Positions 7,391 through 14,384 of a stretch of DNA of 31,522 nt are shown in pieces. The position numbers and the translations under genes are program-made. The stretch is from contig DAOUMU010000400.1 in NCBI GenBank assembly GCA_034409055.1, positions 1 to 31,522 on the forward strand, written 5' to 3'. The stretch's first letter is position 1, and each line of letters begins with the position of its first letter. Origin of the DNA: DAOUMU01 sp034409055. Lineage in GTDB: Bacteria > Chloroflexota > Anaerolineae > 4572-78 > J111. The notes under the pieces were generated by a model. That model did no database searches and was not told the DNA's origin. It saw only the letters and a list, made by a program, of their open reading frames with translations.

Positions 7391-7936
7391 TTATTCAGGG
7401 GGTAACAGTTCAACGATCATCTTCTCGTCGTGGCTGATTTCGTTGTTGGGCCGGATATACAAGGTAATCCTGATTAACATTCGTTGCAGATACCAAAATT
7501 GAAGCACGTGACCATCATCCCCGGTGGTCAATCGCGGTTCATGCAGCAATCTTCGGAGCTTTTCAGCCCACGGCTCTCCCTGCTTGACCGGATCCGTGAT
7601 CAGCATCGCATCTCCCTTACCGTAAAAGCTGAGAAAAAACATGGCAATGCCGGCCAGTTTATCAAGCGGGAGAGCGTCAGGATGGTTATAAACATCCTTG
7701 TCTTTGACAAATTCCGCCAGGCCAGCTTCACCGGTCAGGGCTCGCCTCTCGTGGACAGCAACAGCATATCCTACATCAGGCGACTCGAGCGATCCGAAAA
7801 AGAAGCGCCAATTTGGTACCTGAAACTGCCAGGCCTCGAAAGATAGGCCACGGGAGGGATCGGTCGGCTCATAGGTTTTCTCCAACCATCGATGCAAACA
7901 GATTTGGTCTTCGTCTGTGATACTCTCATCGGCCAT
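7391..7936 (-). CDS. Unknown 181-aa protein
   Basis: I do not recognise this protein. It has no signal peptide and no cysteine cluster. There is one hydrophobic stretch (about 94-106, KLAGIAMFFLSFY), too short and polar-flanked to be a confident membrane segment. The rest is mixed charged sequence with several Trp residues. The ATG has a plausible ribosome site (GGGAGAAGAGG). The gene lies between the 624-aa metallopeptidase (56 bp upstream) and the YkgJ-like gene (13 bp downstream of its stop), so it is probably part of the same transcript. By position it could be the partner protein of the 624-aa peptidase, as the 240-aa protein and lipoprotein may be for theirs. Confidence 0.65.
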   Translation of the reverse strand: MADESITDEDQICLHRWLEKTYEPTDPSRGLSFEAWQFQVPNWRFFFGSLESPDVGYAVAVHERRALTGEAGLAEFVKDKDVYNHPDALPLDKLAGIAMFFLSFYGKGDAMLITDPVKQGEPWAEKLRRLLHEPRLTTGDDGHVLQFWYLQRMLIRITLYIRPNNEISHDEKMIVELLPPE

Positions 7937-7992
7937 ATTTGTCGCCTCTTCTCCCGTTTACTGCAAGCTTTCTCTATCGTCAATGGCGTTGG

Positions 7993-9867
7993 CTAAGGAC
8001 CGGCCTTTTTGGCACCCGGGGGCGGTGTTGTCCTGGCTACGTTTTGTCTAAACCACGTCTTGATCGGTTCAGGTACATTTTTCCCCGCGTCTTTCGATTG
8101 GGGATTGCTAGGATCAACCGTTATATAGTAACAGGTGTAGGTCTCTGCGAACCAGTCTCCGGGATTTTTGAACTGATACTTGCTCAATTTAGCGTCGTAC
8201 CGGGCCGAAAGGTAGCTAAACCACTCTCCAGGATCGCTTTCATGGTAGTAGCGGTTACCGAATTTTTTCTGTGCACCATGATTCATCCACGGCGCCTCTG
8301 TGGAAAACGCCGGCTCAATAGCTTGAGCAACCTGTTGGTTCTTGATCATATTCCACAGATTCCCCTTTTTATCAAGGGCATTGGCTTCAGTTTCAACTTT
8401 TGTATGGCTGGTTGCGGTGTTGATACAGGCTTGCCTGGCCTTGCCTTTGATGGCATTTGTCCATGCCTTCGAGCTGGGCCAGGGAGAGGCGGCAATCATG
8501 GCATCGACCGCTGTTTGGGCTGTATGCCATCTCCAACCCCCACCCGGCACTGTTGGGCAATACTTTTTTGAAAATTTTCCTTCGTAACCATCCACGGTGT
8601 GCCCAATTTCATGAATAACGACACCGTCAAAGATATTCATGTTATACATGATATCAGCAGGGTCGCTATAGACACCAACATCTTTTTGCTTTAGATTGGC
8701 CTCCTCATACCAGTATCCTACATGGGCCTTCCCACTGGCCCATTGAGTGGCCAGACCTTTTGTCGCCCCCTTGCCCCCTCGGTAGATTTTCTTAAGATTA
8801 GGATTCCCCTCCACATCAGAGGCGGGCAGCATATTAAGCATCTCCCACGTTCGTTTTAAACCTTTAGGTTGCCAGGTGGTGCCACTTTTGGCCTCAACAT
8901 TGAAACGAATCTCAAACAGTTTAACTTGCTTGTTTACGTCTTTTGTGCTGTTAAAGAGGGTGAAAAGGGCCGTCTTGTCAGGGGGCATTAACCCCATACC
9001 CTTTGGTAGCTTGTTCAAAAACGGAGTCCATCTTCCGCTCTTATCCAGAGCGTCAATCATCCCGCTGGGATTGTGCTTCACCAAGAACCGCAAAAGCTGT
9101 TGTGCCCCCGGATATTCAAGAATCCAGTTTATATAATGTCTGTACGCGCCGAAGACATGGACCAGCATAGGATTATCTGCCACCAGAGGTGGGAACATAG
9201 TGAGCGGATTACCCGCGTAGTTGTCCTTTACGACGTTAAGGGCCCCTTTCCAGCCAATGAGCCGGGCGACGTCTCCGGCTGTGGCCGCTGAGATGAGTGT
9301 ATCATAGCCTTTGTTTCCAATGTTATCCGCCTCACCGGCCCGATCCAGCCAGTAGATGGCCCACTTCAACTCCAGCATTAGGCGTTGGATAGCTTCCATC
9401 ATTTCCCTGGCGTTGAACGCTCTGGCCATCCTTCCCAGCATCCATTTGTCTTTTTTAACTCTGGTCATCGTAGCAGGGTCCAGCTGGCCAATATATCTCA
9501 GACAAGCAGCTTCATCCACGAAGATGTCATCTAGTTCATCACGTAGTTGTTCCTCAGGGGTCTTTGGCCGGTCATTTTTGGTTTGCAGGACTTGCCTCTG
9601 AACTGCTTTATTACCAAGAAGGTGTTGCAGAGACAAAAGATGTTTTTGTGCTTCGGGAACTGATTTTTTGGCCTGGACTTGAGCAAATCGAGATTTAAAG
9701 TTAGTCTGCACCAGTCGTTGAACCATCTTATTACCGAAGACGTGTTGTAGAAATGGAATATGATCGACCGGTGAATTTATTAATTGAGCCGGATCATTTT
9801 TTTGTGTTCGGGAAACTAAATTCTTTGCCCGAGAAGCCTCATTTGTCTTCTTAGCTTTTTGATCCAT
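7993..9867 (-). CDS. Lethal-factor-like metallopeptidase with two N-terminal tags (624 aa)
   Basis: This 624-residue protein starts with a lysine-rich leader and carries the tag motif twice: LQHVFGNKMVQR (40-51) and LQHLLGNKAVQR (80-91). A helical region (about 105-315) follows. The peptidase region has VVIHEIGHTVDGY (416-428), with HEIGH at 419-423, and far downstream YQFKNPGDWFAETY (564-577). The pair HExxH plus a distant WFAE matches the layout of anthrax-lethal-factor-like (ATLF) zincins, where the Glu of FAE is the third zinc ligand (E575 here). This is pattern-based. There is no signal peptide. The ribosome site AAGGAG overlaps the stop of the AAA+ ATPase gene (13-bp gap), so the two are in one operon. 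It is the first cargo-like gene after the ATPase. Confidence 0.75.
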   Translation of the reverse strand: MDQKAKKTNEASRAKNLVSRTQKNDPAQLINSPVDHIPFLQHVFGNKMVQRLVQTNFKSRFAQVQAKKSVPEAQKHLLSLQHLLGNKAVQRQVLQTKNDRPKTPEEQLRDELDDIFVDEAACLRYIGQLDPATMTRVKKDKWMLGRMARAFNAREMMEAIQRLMLELKWAIYWLDRAGEADNIGNKGYDTLISAATAGDVARLIGWKGALNVVKDNYAGNPLTMFPPLVADNPMLVHVFGAYRHYINWILEYPGAQQLLRFLVKHNPSGMIDALDKSGRWTPFLNKLPKGMGLMPPDKTALFTLFNSTKDVNKQVKLFEIRFNVEAKSGTTWQPKGLKRTWEMLNMLPASDVEGNPNLKKIYRGGKGATKGLATQWASGKAHVGYWYEEANLKQKDVGVYSDPADIMYNMNIFDGVVIHEIGHTVDGYEGKFSKKYCPTVPGGGWRWHTAQTAVDAMIAASPWPSSKAWTNAIKGKARQACINTATSHTKVETEANALDKKGNLWNMIKNQQVAQAIEPAFSTEAPWMNHGAQKKFGNRYYHESDPGEWFSYLSARYDAKLSKYQFKNPGDWFAETYTCYYITVDPSNPQSKDAGKNVPEPIKTWFRQNVARTTPPPGAKKAGP

Positions 9868-9880
9868 TTGATTTCTCCTT

Positions 9881-12109
9881 CTACCGACGAAAATCCTCCT
9901 CCCCCACCAACCGGCCCATCTTCTGCAACTCTCGCCGGGTGCCGTGGAGCAGGTGATCCATGGTCACGTTTTGGCCGTCGGCGGCGGCCAGATAGGCCGC
10001 GCTGACGATGATGTTGCGAATATTACCCCCGGCCAACTTGAAGCGGCGGGCCAACAGGTTGAAGTCGAGGTCCGGGTCGCGGGGTACATCCGGCGGGAAG
10101 AGTGTCTGCCAGATGCGCAGCCGGTAATCTGCTTCGGGGAAAGGAAAGTCGACCGAGAACTGTAAGCGGCGGGTGAAAGCTTCGTCCAGGTTGGCCCGCA
10201 GGTTGGTGGCCAGGATGGTCACCCCGTCGTAGGCCTCCATGCGCTGCAACAGGTAACTAATCTCGATGTTGGCGTAGCGGTCGTGGGCATCCTTGACTTC
10301 GGAGCGCTTGCCGAAGATGGCGTCGGCTTCATCGAAGAAGAGGATAGCGTTACTGCTGGCCGCCTCGTTGAAGATTTTCTCCAGGTTTTTCTCCGTTTCG
10401 CCAATGTATTTGCTGACCACGGTCGAGAGATCGATTTTGTACAGGTCCAGGCCCAACTCGTCGGCAATGACCTCGGCGGCCATCGTTTTGCCGGTACCCG
10501 GATCCCCGGCAAAGAGCACCGTCACCCCCGCACTCGAGGCCAATTTCTGGCCAACGCCCCACTCATCCAAGACCAGGGGCCGCCCCCGCACGGTAGCCAC
10601 AAGCTCGTGCAACAGTTCCAGTTGGTCAAGCGGCAGGATGATGTCGGACCAGGTATAGCGGGGGACAATCTTGCGGGCCAGGGCAGCCAAGCGGGGGTTG
10701 GAGTGGGTCCGGGCCGCCGCCAGAAGGTCCTCTTCTTGCAAAGCATCTTCCCGCCAGACGGCCATATCCCTGGCCGAAGCGACCGCATCGCGGATCTGGC
10801 CGGTCGTCAGGGCAAACTGACCGGCCAGAGTGGTCAAGTCGATTTCAGATTTCGGAGTGCGGATTTCGGATTGTTTATTCGCCCACCTGTGCCCGGTAGG
10901 GTATTCGTACATTCGCAAAAAATGCTGCCACAAGGCCAGCCGCTGGGAATAGGTCGGGATGGGAAACTCCAGCCAGAGTAGGGTCCGTTCCCGGTCAATC
11001 CCCTTGGCCCGCCAGGGGGCCTCTCCGGCCACGATGACCAAATCGGGATAGGCACACAACTCGGCCAGCAGATCAGGCGGTGGGGCATCACCGCCTTCGG
11101 GAGTCAGGCAGGCGTCCCAGCCAAATAGACAGGGCAGGGCTCCGGTCAGGCGGGCATCACGCAGAGCCAACCTGAGAGCACGCAGGGGTGGCAGCTCGGT
11201 CTTGATGACGGCCGCCGCCAGGTCAACCAGCAGCAGGGAACGGTTGATTTGCCCGGCCAGCAACCGGGCTGCCGCTCCCTGGCTGGCCCGGTCAGGACCG
11301 TAAAAGATAACCAGGGGGTGCTCGTCCGTACCGGCTACGCTGGCCAGTTCTGGCCGAACCTGGGCAGCCAACAAGTCATCGGCTTCATTTGCTTGCGGTC
11401 CCAGTAGACTGGCGTACGAACCGAGGTCGGCGTGGGGTTGGTAATGGCCCAGCAGCCAGGCCACAATTGCTTCATCTACGTGTAGGGTCTGGTCGAGCAG
11501 GGGTGGGGTGTCTGCCCCTGCCTCAACTCCGAGTTCAAGGAGTTGATACTTGAATAGGGGAGCGTCACCGGCAAAGTGGGCTAACCGCAACAACCGGGCC
11601 GGACCAGGCTGGGCCAGCAGGTTAAGGGCCAGGTTCACTGTGGGCCGTTTGCGGGTGACGTTGTCTTGCAGATAGCCATAGAAGCGTTCATAGCGCAAAT
11701 CCAGAGTGGGGGCCAGACCAATCAACAGGGTATCCAATTCAAAGCAATCCAGACCAAAAGCAGTGGCCAGGTGCCTCAGGCGCAACGTTTGACCCTGGTC
11801 CCGGGCTGTCTCAACTATCGTCTGAACCCGGTGAACGGCCTGGGCCTCGGCCTCGACGAATACCTGCTCTTCCTCTGGAGGCATAGTGACTGTTTGCCCC
11901 CAATTACTGCTGAAAGGGCGGGCCAGCAGGCTCTGAACCTCAGCCTCGGAGACATACAGTCCCCGAAAGGTATCGGCTGGATCCTGACCGGCCAACTGCC
12001 AACATCGGACTTCACGCTGAATCAACACGTCAATCCGGGCCAACTCGGCCTGTAAATGCGCTAAATTAAGGTCTAGTTCGGCGGAGACCGGAATGGTTGA
12101 ATCTTCCAT
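9881..12109 (-). CDS. AAA+ ATPase of eCIS type, degenerate first AAA domain
   Basis: 742 residues. The C-terminal AAA+ module is intact: Walker A GDPGTGKT (about 533-540), Walker B ILFFDEADAIF (about 589-599), sensor 1 TILATN (about 630) and an arginine pair in FTRRLQF. An earlier AAA-like region (about 265-385) keeps the shape but has lost the Walker A lysine (GPDRASQGAAA), so it is probably structural. The N-terminal part, with LGLAPTLDLRYERFYGYLQD and a stretch ending KRPTVNLAL, is characteristic of ATPases encoded with eCIS particles (Afp15-like), which act in particle assembly or cargo loading. Residues near 415 (QSEIRTPKSEI) are an in-frame heptamer-repeat insertion. ATG start with weak AGGT ribosome site, about 208 nt downstream of the predicted transcription start. 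Confidence 0.88.
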   Translation of the reverse strand: MEDSTIPVSAELDLNLAHLQAELARIDVLIQREVRCWQLAGQDPADTFRGLYVSEAEVQSLLARPFSSNWGQTVTMPPEEEQVFVEAEAQAVHRVQTIVETARDQGQTLRLRHLATAFGLDCFELDTLLIGLAPTLDLRYERFYGYLQDNVTRKRPTVNLALNLLAQPGPARLLRLAHFAGDAPLFKYQLLELGVEAGADTPPLLDQTLHVDEAIVAWLLGHYQPHADLGSYASLLGPQANEADDLLAAQVRPELASVAGTDEHPLVIFYGPDRASQGAAARLLAGQINRSLLLVDLAAAVIKTELPPLRALRLALRDARLTGALPCLFGWDACLTPEGGDAPPPDLLAELCAYPDLVIVAGEAPWRAKGIDRERTLLWLEFPIPTYSQRLALWQHFLRMYEYPTGHRWANKQSEIRTPKSEIDLTTLAGQFALTTGQIRDAVASARDMAVWREDALQEEDLLAAARTHSNPRLAALARKIVPRYTWSDIILPLDQLELLHELVATVRGRPLVLDEWGVGQKLASSAGVTVLFAGDPGTGKTMAAEVIADELGLDLYKIDLSTVVSKYIGETEKNLEKIFNEAASSNAILFFDEADAIFGKRSEVKDAHDRYANIEISYLLQRMEAYDGVTILATNLRANLDEAFTRRLQFSVDFPFPEADYRLRIWQTLFPPDVPRDPDLDFNLLARRFKLAGGNIRNIIVSAAYLAAADGQNVTMDHLLHGTRRELQKMGRLVGEEDFRR
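10841..10872. repeat. Heptamer repeat GATTTCR x4.5 inside the AAA+ gene
   Basis: Units GATTTCA, GATTTCG, GAGTGCG, GATTTCG and a partial GATT follow one another without gaps. On the coding strand they give the low-complexity peptide SEIRTPKSEI in the linker between the degenerate and active AAA modules. The reading frame is kept. Confidence 0.8.
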
Positions 12110-12323
12110 GGTGACCTACGTAATCTATCTCGCTGCATGCACGGTGCGAAGCTCAAAGAGACGATCAGGTTCTAGTTACTATTATGAAGTTGTCAGAAAA
12201 AAACAGCTTTATGAAGTAGAAGAAAAGCTTTTGGGGGTAGAAAGGGTTAATATCACGTAAGTATAGCAGCAGCCGACCGAAATCTCCCCCCTATACCCTA
12301 TAACAGAAGCAGCATCAATATAA

Positions 12324-12352
12324 AGTATAGCAATTTTTTAGCATATAGTCAA
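12324..12352 (-). promoter_or_regulatory. Sigma-70-type promoter of the ATPase/cargo operon
   Basis: On the minus strand TTGACT (12,352-12,347) and TATACT (12,329-12,324) are separated by exactly 17 bp. The predicted start is near 12,317, leaving an untranslated leader of about 208 nt before the ATPase ATG. Confidence 0.65.
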
Positions 12353-12388
12353 CTTCTTTTTTGATGGAAATTCTTAAGAATCTACATC

Positions 12389-12487
12389 GATTTGCGATTT
12401 CAGATTGCCGATTTACGATTGAAATCACTGCCAGAGCTAATCGTAAATCCAAAACCCATAGGGCCACCAGTGTCGTAAATCGTAAAT
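12389..12487. repeat. GATTTNN heptamer array with hairpin
   Basis: Five consecutive units GATTTGC, GATTTCA, GATTGCC, GATTTAC, GATTGAA (12,389-12,423). GATTTACGATT (12,410-12,420) is exactly complementary to AATCGTAAATC (12,439-12,449), and CGTAAAT is repeated twice at 12,474-12,487. The block AACCCATAGG followed by CAGTGTC (about 12,453-12,473) recurs in slightly altered form inside the large oxidoreductase gene at 20,411-20,430. The array lies 3' of the transglycosylase gene, where the hairpin could mark the transcript end. Confidence 0.75.
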
Positions 12488-12523
12488 TGGTCTCTAGCCG
12501 CCCCCGCGTTCTCCGATAGCCTG

Positions 12524-13903
12524 CTAAGGCGGATTCTCTTTCCAACGTGCCGATGCTTCTGAAGTGGCTTGCAAAATGTCCAGCGCATAGCGGCGTTGCC
12601 TCTCCGGTACCTCGTTCCAGCCCCCGTTATCTTCGAACAGTTGGCGCAGATTGTCCGGCCCCCAGTTGTAGCCGATGAGCATCCAGTATTTCTCAGAGTA
12701 TCCCTTGGTCTGGCTGTAGTCCCTGAGGTAAGCCAGGTAGGCGGCTGCCACCAGGATGTTACTGTAGGGATCGAAAGGGTCGGATACGCCCACCTTGGGG
12801 GCCCATTCATTCCAGGTGGTCGGGATAATTTGCATCAAGCCCATGTCGTTGTCTTTGCCAATAGCCAGTGGATCCATGCGACTTTCCTGGTAGGCCAGTT
12901 CGGCCAGGAGACGCCATTCGAGTTCGTACTGGGGGGCAATCTCCTGAAACATCTCCTCGTAGGTCATCTCCGAATTGGCTGCAGCGGCGGTTTGGGTGGC
13001 TTCGGTTGGCAGACCAAGCTCTCCGATGATGAGGACAGGTGTAGCCTGGCCGGTTTGATCCGAGGTGACTGCCTCATCAGGCCCAGCCTGTCTGCTTTGA
13101 AAATAAGTCATAATTGACTGGACCATAAACACCATCAGGATCGCCAGGCAAACAGTTATGAGTGACGTCAGCCAGGGACCGATGAGCGGTGGGCTTTCCA
13201 ATCGGCCCAACACCGAGCGGGATGCCTGTCGTCCGGCCTGGATGGTAGTGGTGATAGTAAAGGGGTAAACGCGCCGGCTGAGGCCGATCAACGAGTGGGG
13301 CGGTGGGGTAACCCGTACAGGCACCGTCACCATTTCGCCCGATGACAGGCGCAGTTCGGCCGGTGAGGCCAGGCTGGCCGCCTCACCCGGCAGGTGAAAT
13401 TCGAAATGGCAGCTTGCCGTCTCATCGGCTCCGGTCAGTTGAAAGGTGGCCTCGTGGTTACTCTTGTTGATAATGGGGATAATCAACTGCCCGGAGCGTT
13501 GGCGATTGGAGAGTGATTGTTGCTTGGGGGACAGTGCCCCTACGGCAAATTCATCGTACGGCTTGATGATCAGGGTGGCCGCTTGTTGGCTATATTGGTC
13601 GGGGTAATGGGGCGAGGTAACCATGATCGCCAGATGATACATCCCGGCGTAGCTCGTCGGTTGCCGGGGGGGCGTAATAGTGATCATCACCAGGGTTTGT
13701 TCGCCCGCAGCCAGGTCGACTCGAGGCGGGGAGAGGCTGAGCCAGCTTTCATCCACGCCGGTTACACTGACGATGAATGTGGCCGGACTGCCTCCACCGT
13801 TGGTAATCGTCAATTGACAGAGGGCCGTCTGCTCAACCTCAATGGTCCACTCACGCTCAGAGATATCGGTGACGATAATTTCTAATTGATCCTGGCTGGG
13901 CAT
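12524..13903 (-). CDS. Membrane-anchored lytic transglycosylase with N-terminal Ig-like domains
   Basis: 459 residues. Residues 1-235 are two beta-rich, Ig/CARDB-like repeats (patterns LSPPRVDLAAGE and LRLSSGEMVTVPVRVTPP). A single membrane segment lies at about 240-262 (TSLITVCLAILMVFMV). The C-terminal part is a lytic transglycosylase SLT domain, with YQESRMDP (catalytic Glu near 337) and MGLMQIIPTTW, which cleaves glycan strands of peptidoglycan. Arginines before the membrane segment favour the N-terminus inside and the SLT domain outside, so the Ig-like domains would face the cytoplasm, which is unusual. The gene has its own promoter and precedes the eCIS-type cassette. It could open the wall for particle release or anchoring (inference). 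ATG start with ribosome site AGAAGG. Confidence 0.82.
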   Translation of the reverse strand: MPSQDQLEIIVTDISEREWTIEVEQTALCQLTITNGGGSPATFIVSVTGVDESWLSLSPPRVDLAAGEQTLVMITITPPRQPTSYAGMYHLAIMVTSPHYPDQYSQQAATLIIKPYDEFAVGALSPKQQSLSNRQRSGQLIIPIINKSNHEATFQLTGADETASCHFEFHLPGEAASLASPAELRLSSGEMVTVPVRVTPPPHSLIGLSRRVYPFTITTTIQAGRQASRSVLGRLESPPLIGPWLTSLITVCLAILMVFMVQSIMTYFQSRQAGPDEAVTSDQTGQATPVLIIGELGLPTEATQTAAAANSEMTYEEMFQEIAPQYELEWRLLAELAYQESRMDPLAIGKDNDMGLMQIIPTTWNEWAPKVGVSDPFDPYSNILVAAAYLAYLRDYSQTKGYSEKYWMLIGYNWGPDNLRQLFEDNGGWNEVPERQRRYALDILQATSEASARWKENPP

Positions 13904-13929
13904 TGTCTGCCTTCTTTCTGGTGTCCCAA

Positions 13930-13957
13930 ATATTACTTATGTCCTCTGCGTTGTCAA
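13930..13957 (-). promoter_or_regulatory. Promoter of the lytic transglycosylase gene
   Basis: On the minus strand a consensus TTGACA (13,957-13,952) and TAATAT (13,935-13,930) are 16 bp apart. The ATG at 13,903 would follow a leader of only about 20 nt. Confidence 0.6.
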
Positions 13958-13975
13958 AATTCTGGGGTTCGCAGT

Positions 13976-14035
13976 CGCAGGTTGCAAGTGGCAGGTGGCA
14001 GGCAACTTGCGATTTGCAACCTGCAACCTGCAACG
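13976..14035. repeat. Heptamer repeat with inverted arms (GCAACCT family)
   Basis: GCAGGTG-like units (GTGGCAG twice) on one side and ACCTGCA units on the other, with CGCAGGTTGCAAGT complementary to parts of ACTTGC, TTGCAACCTGC. Period is 7 bp. It lies between the divergent transglycosylase and glycolate oxidase promoters. Confidence 0.7.
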
Positions 14036-14054
14036 TGAATTGAAATGCACTTAC

Positions 14055-14085
14055 TTGGACAATATAAGACGATGTGGTGTATAAT
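14055..14085 (+). promoter_or_regulatory. Candidate promoter of the glycolate oxidase operon
   Basis: TATAAT at 14,080-14,085 is preceded by TTGGAC at 14,055-14,060 (spacing 19) or TGGACA one base later (spacing 18). The spacing is longer than ideal. The leader to the glcD ATG would be nearly 300 nt and would contain the palindrome at 14,151-14,295. Confidence 0.45.
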
Positions 14086-14150
14086 AGGGGTAGGCGCTTA
14101 CGAGGCCCTGCCCCCTTCATAACATACTACATCAAACCAAAATGGTTCAA

Positions 14151-14295
14151 CGCAGATTCGAGGGGTAACGGCCCCCCTAACCCTCCAGCCCACAGGGTTC
14201 GCTTCGCTCAAGGGGGGAATTTTACCGTATTCACCCCCCTCACTTGCCCTGTGGGTTGGGGGGCCGGGGGGGGCTTTCTACCCCTCAAATCCACG
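14151..14295. repeat. 145-bp imperfect palindrome (MITE-like)
   Basis: The left half (CGCAGATTCGAGGGGTA, then a C-rich run, then CCCACAGGG) is complementary to the right half (CCCTGTGGG, a G-rich run, then TACCCCTCAAATCCACG), with an inner AGGGGGGAA/TTCACCCCCCT pair. It would fold into a long hairpin in the untranslated leader of glcD. No protein is encoded. Confidence 0.75.
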
Positions 14296-14384
14296 TAGAG
14301 TCACCAAAATTTGGCTTGCCAGCAGGGCAAATTGCTAATTCTGGTTCTATGAACTAATGACCCTCAAGGAGGAGGAAATAATCG

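Larger units (their letters stand above)
12110..12523. other. Intergenic region: leader of the ATPase operon plus repeats
   Basis: The 414-bp gap has two parts. Bases 12,110-12,317 are the A/T-rich 5' leader of the minus-strand ATPase transcript; I see no recognised riboswitch in it. Bases 12,389-12,487 are repeats (heptamers and a hairpin). No further gene is supported. Confidence 0.6.

Noticed and set aside
9881..12109. ATPase as a general proteasomal or FtsH-like AAA protein
   Set aside because: It has no protease domain or membrane segment, and the N-terminal winged-type region with degenerate first AAA domain and the DUF4157 neighbourhood fit the eCIS type better.
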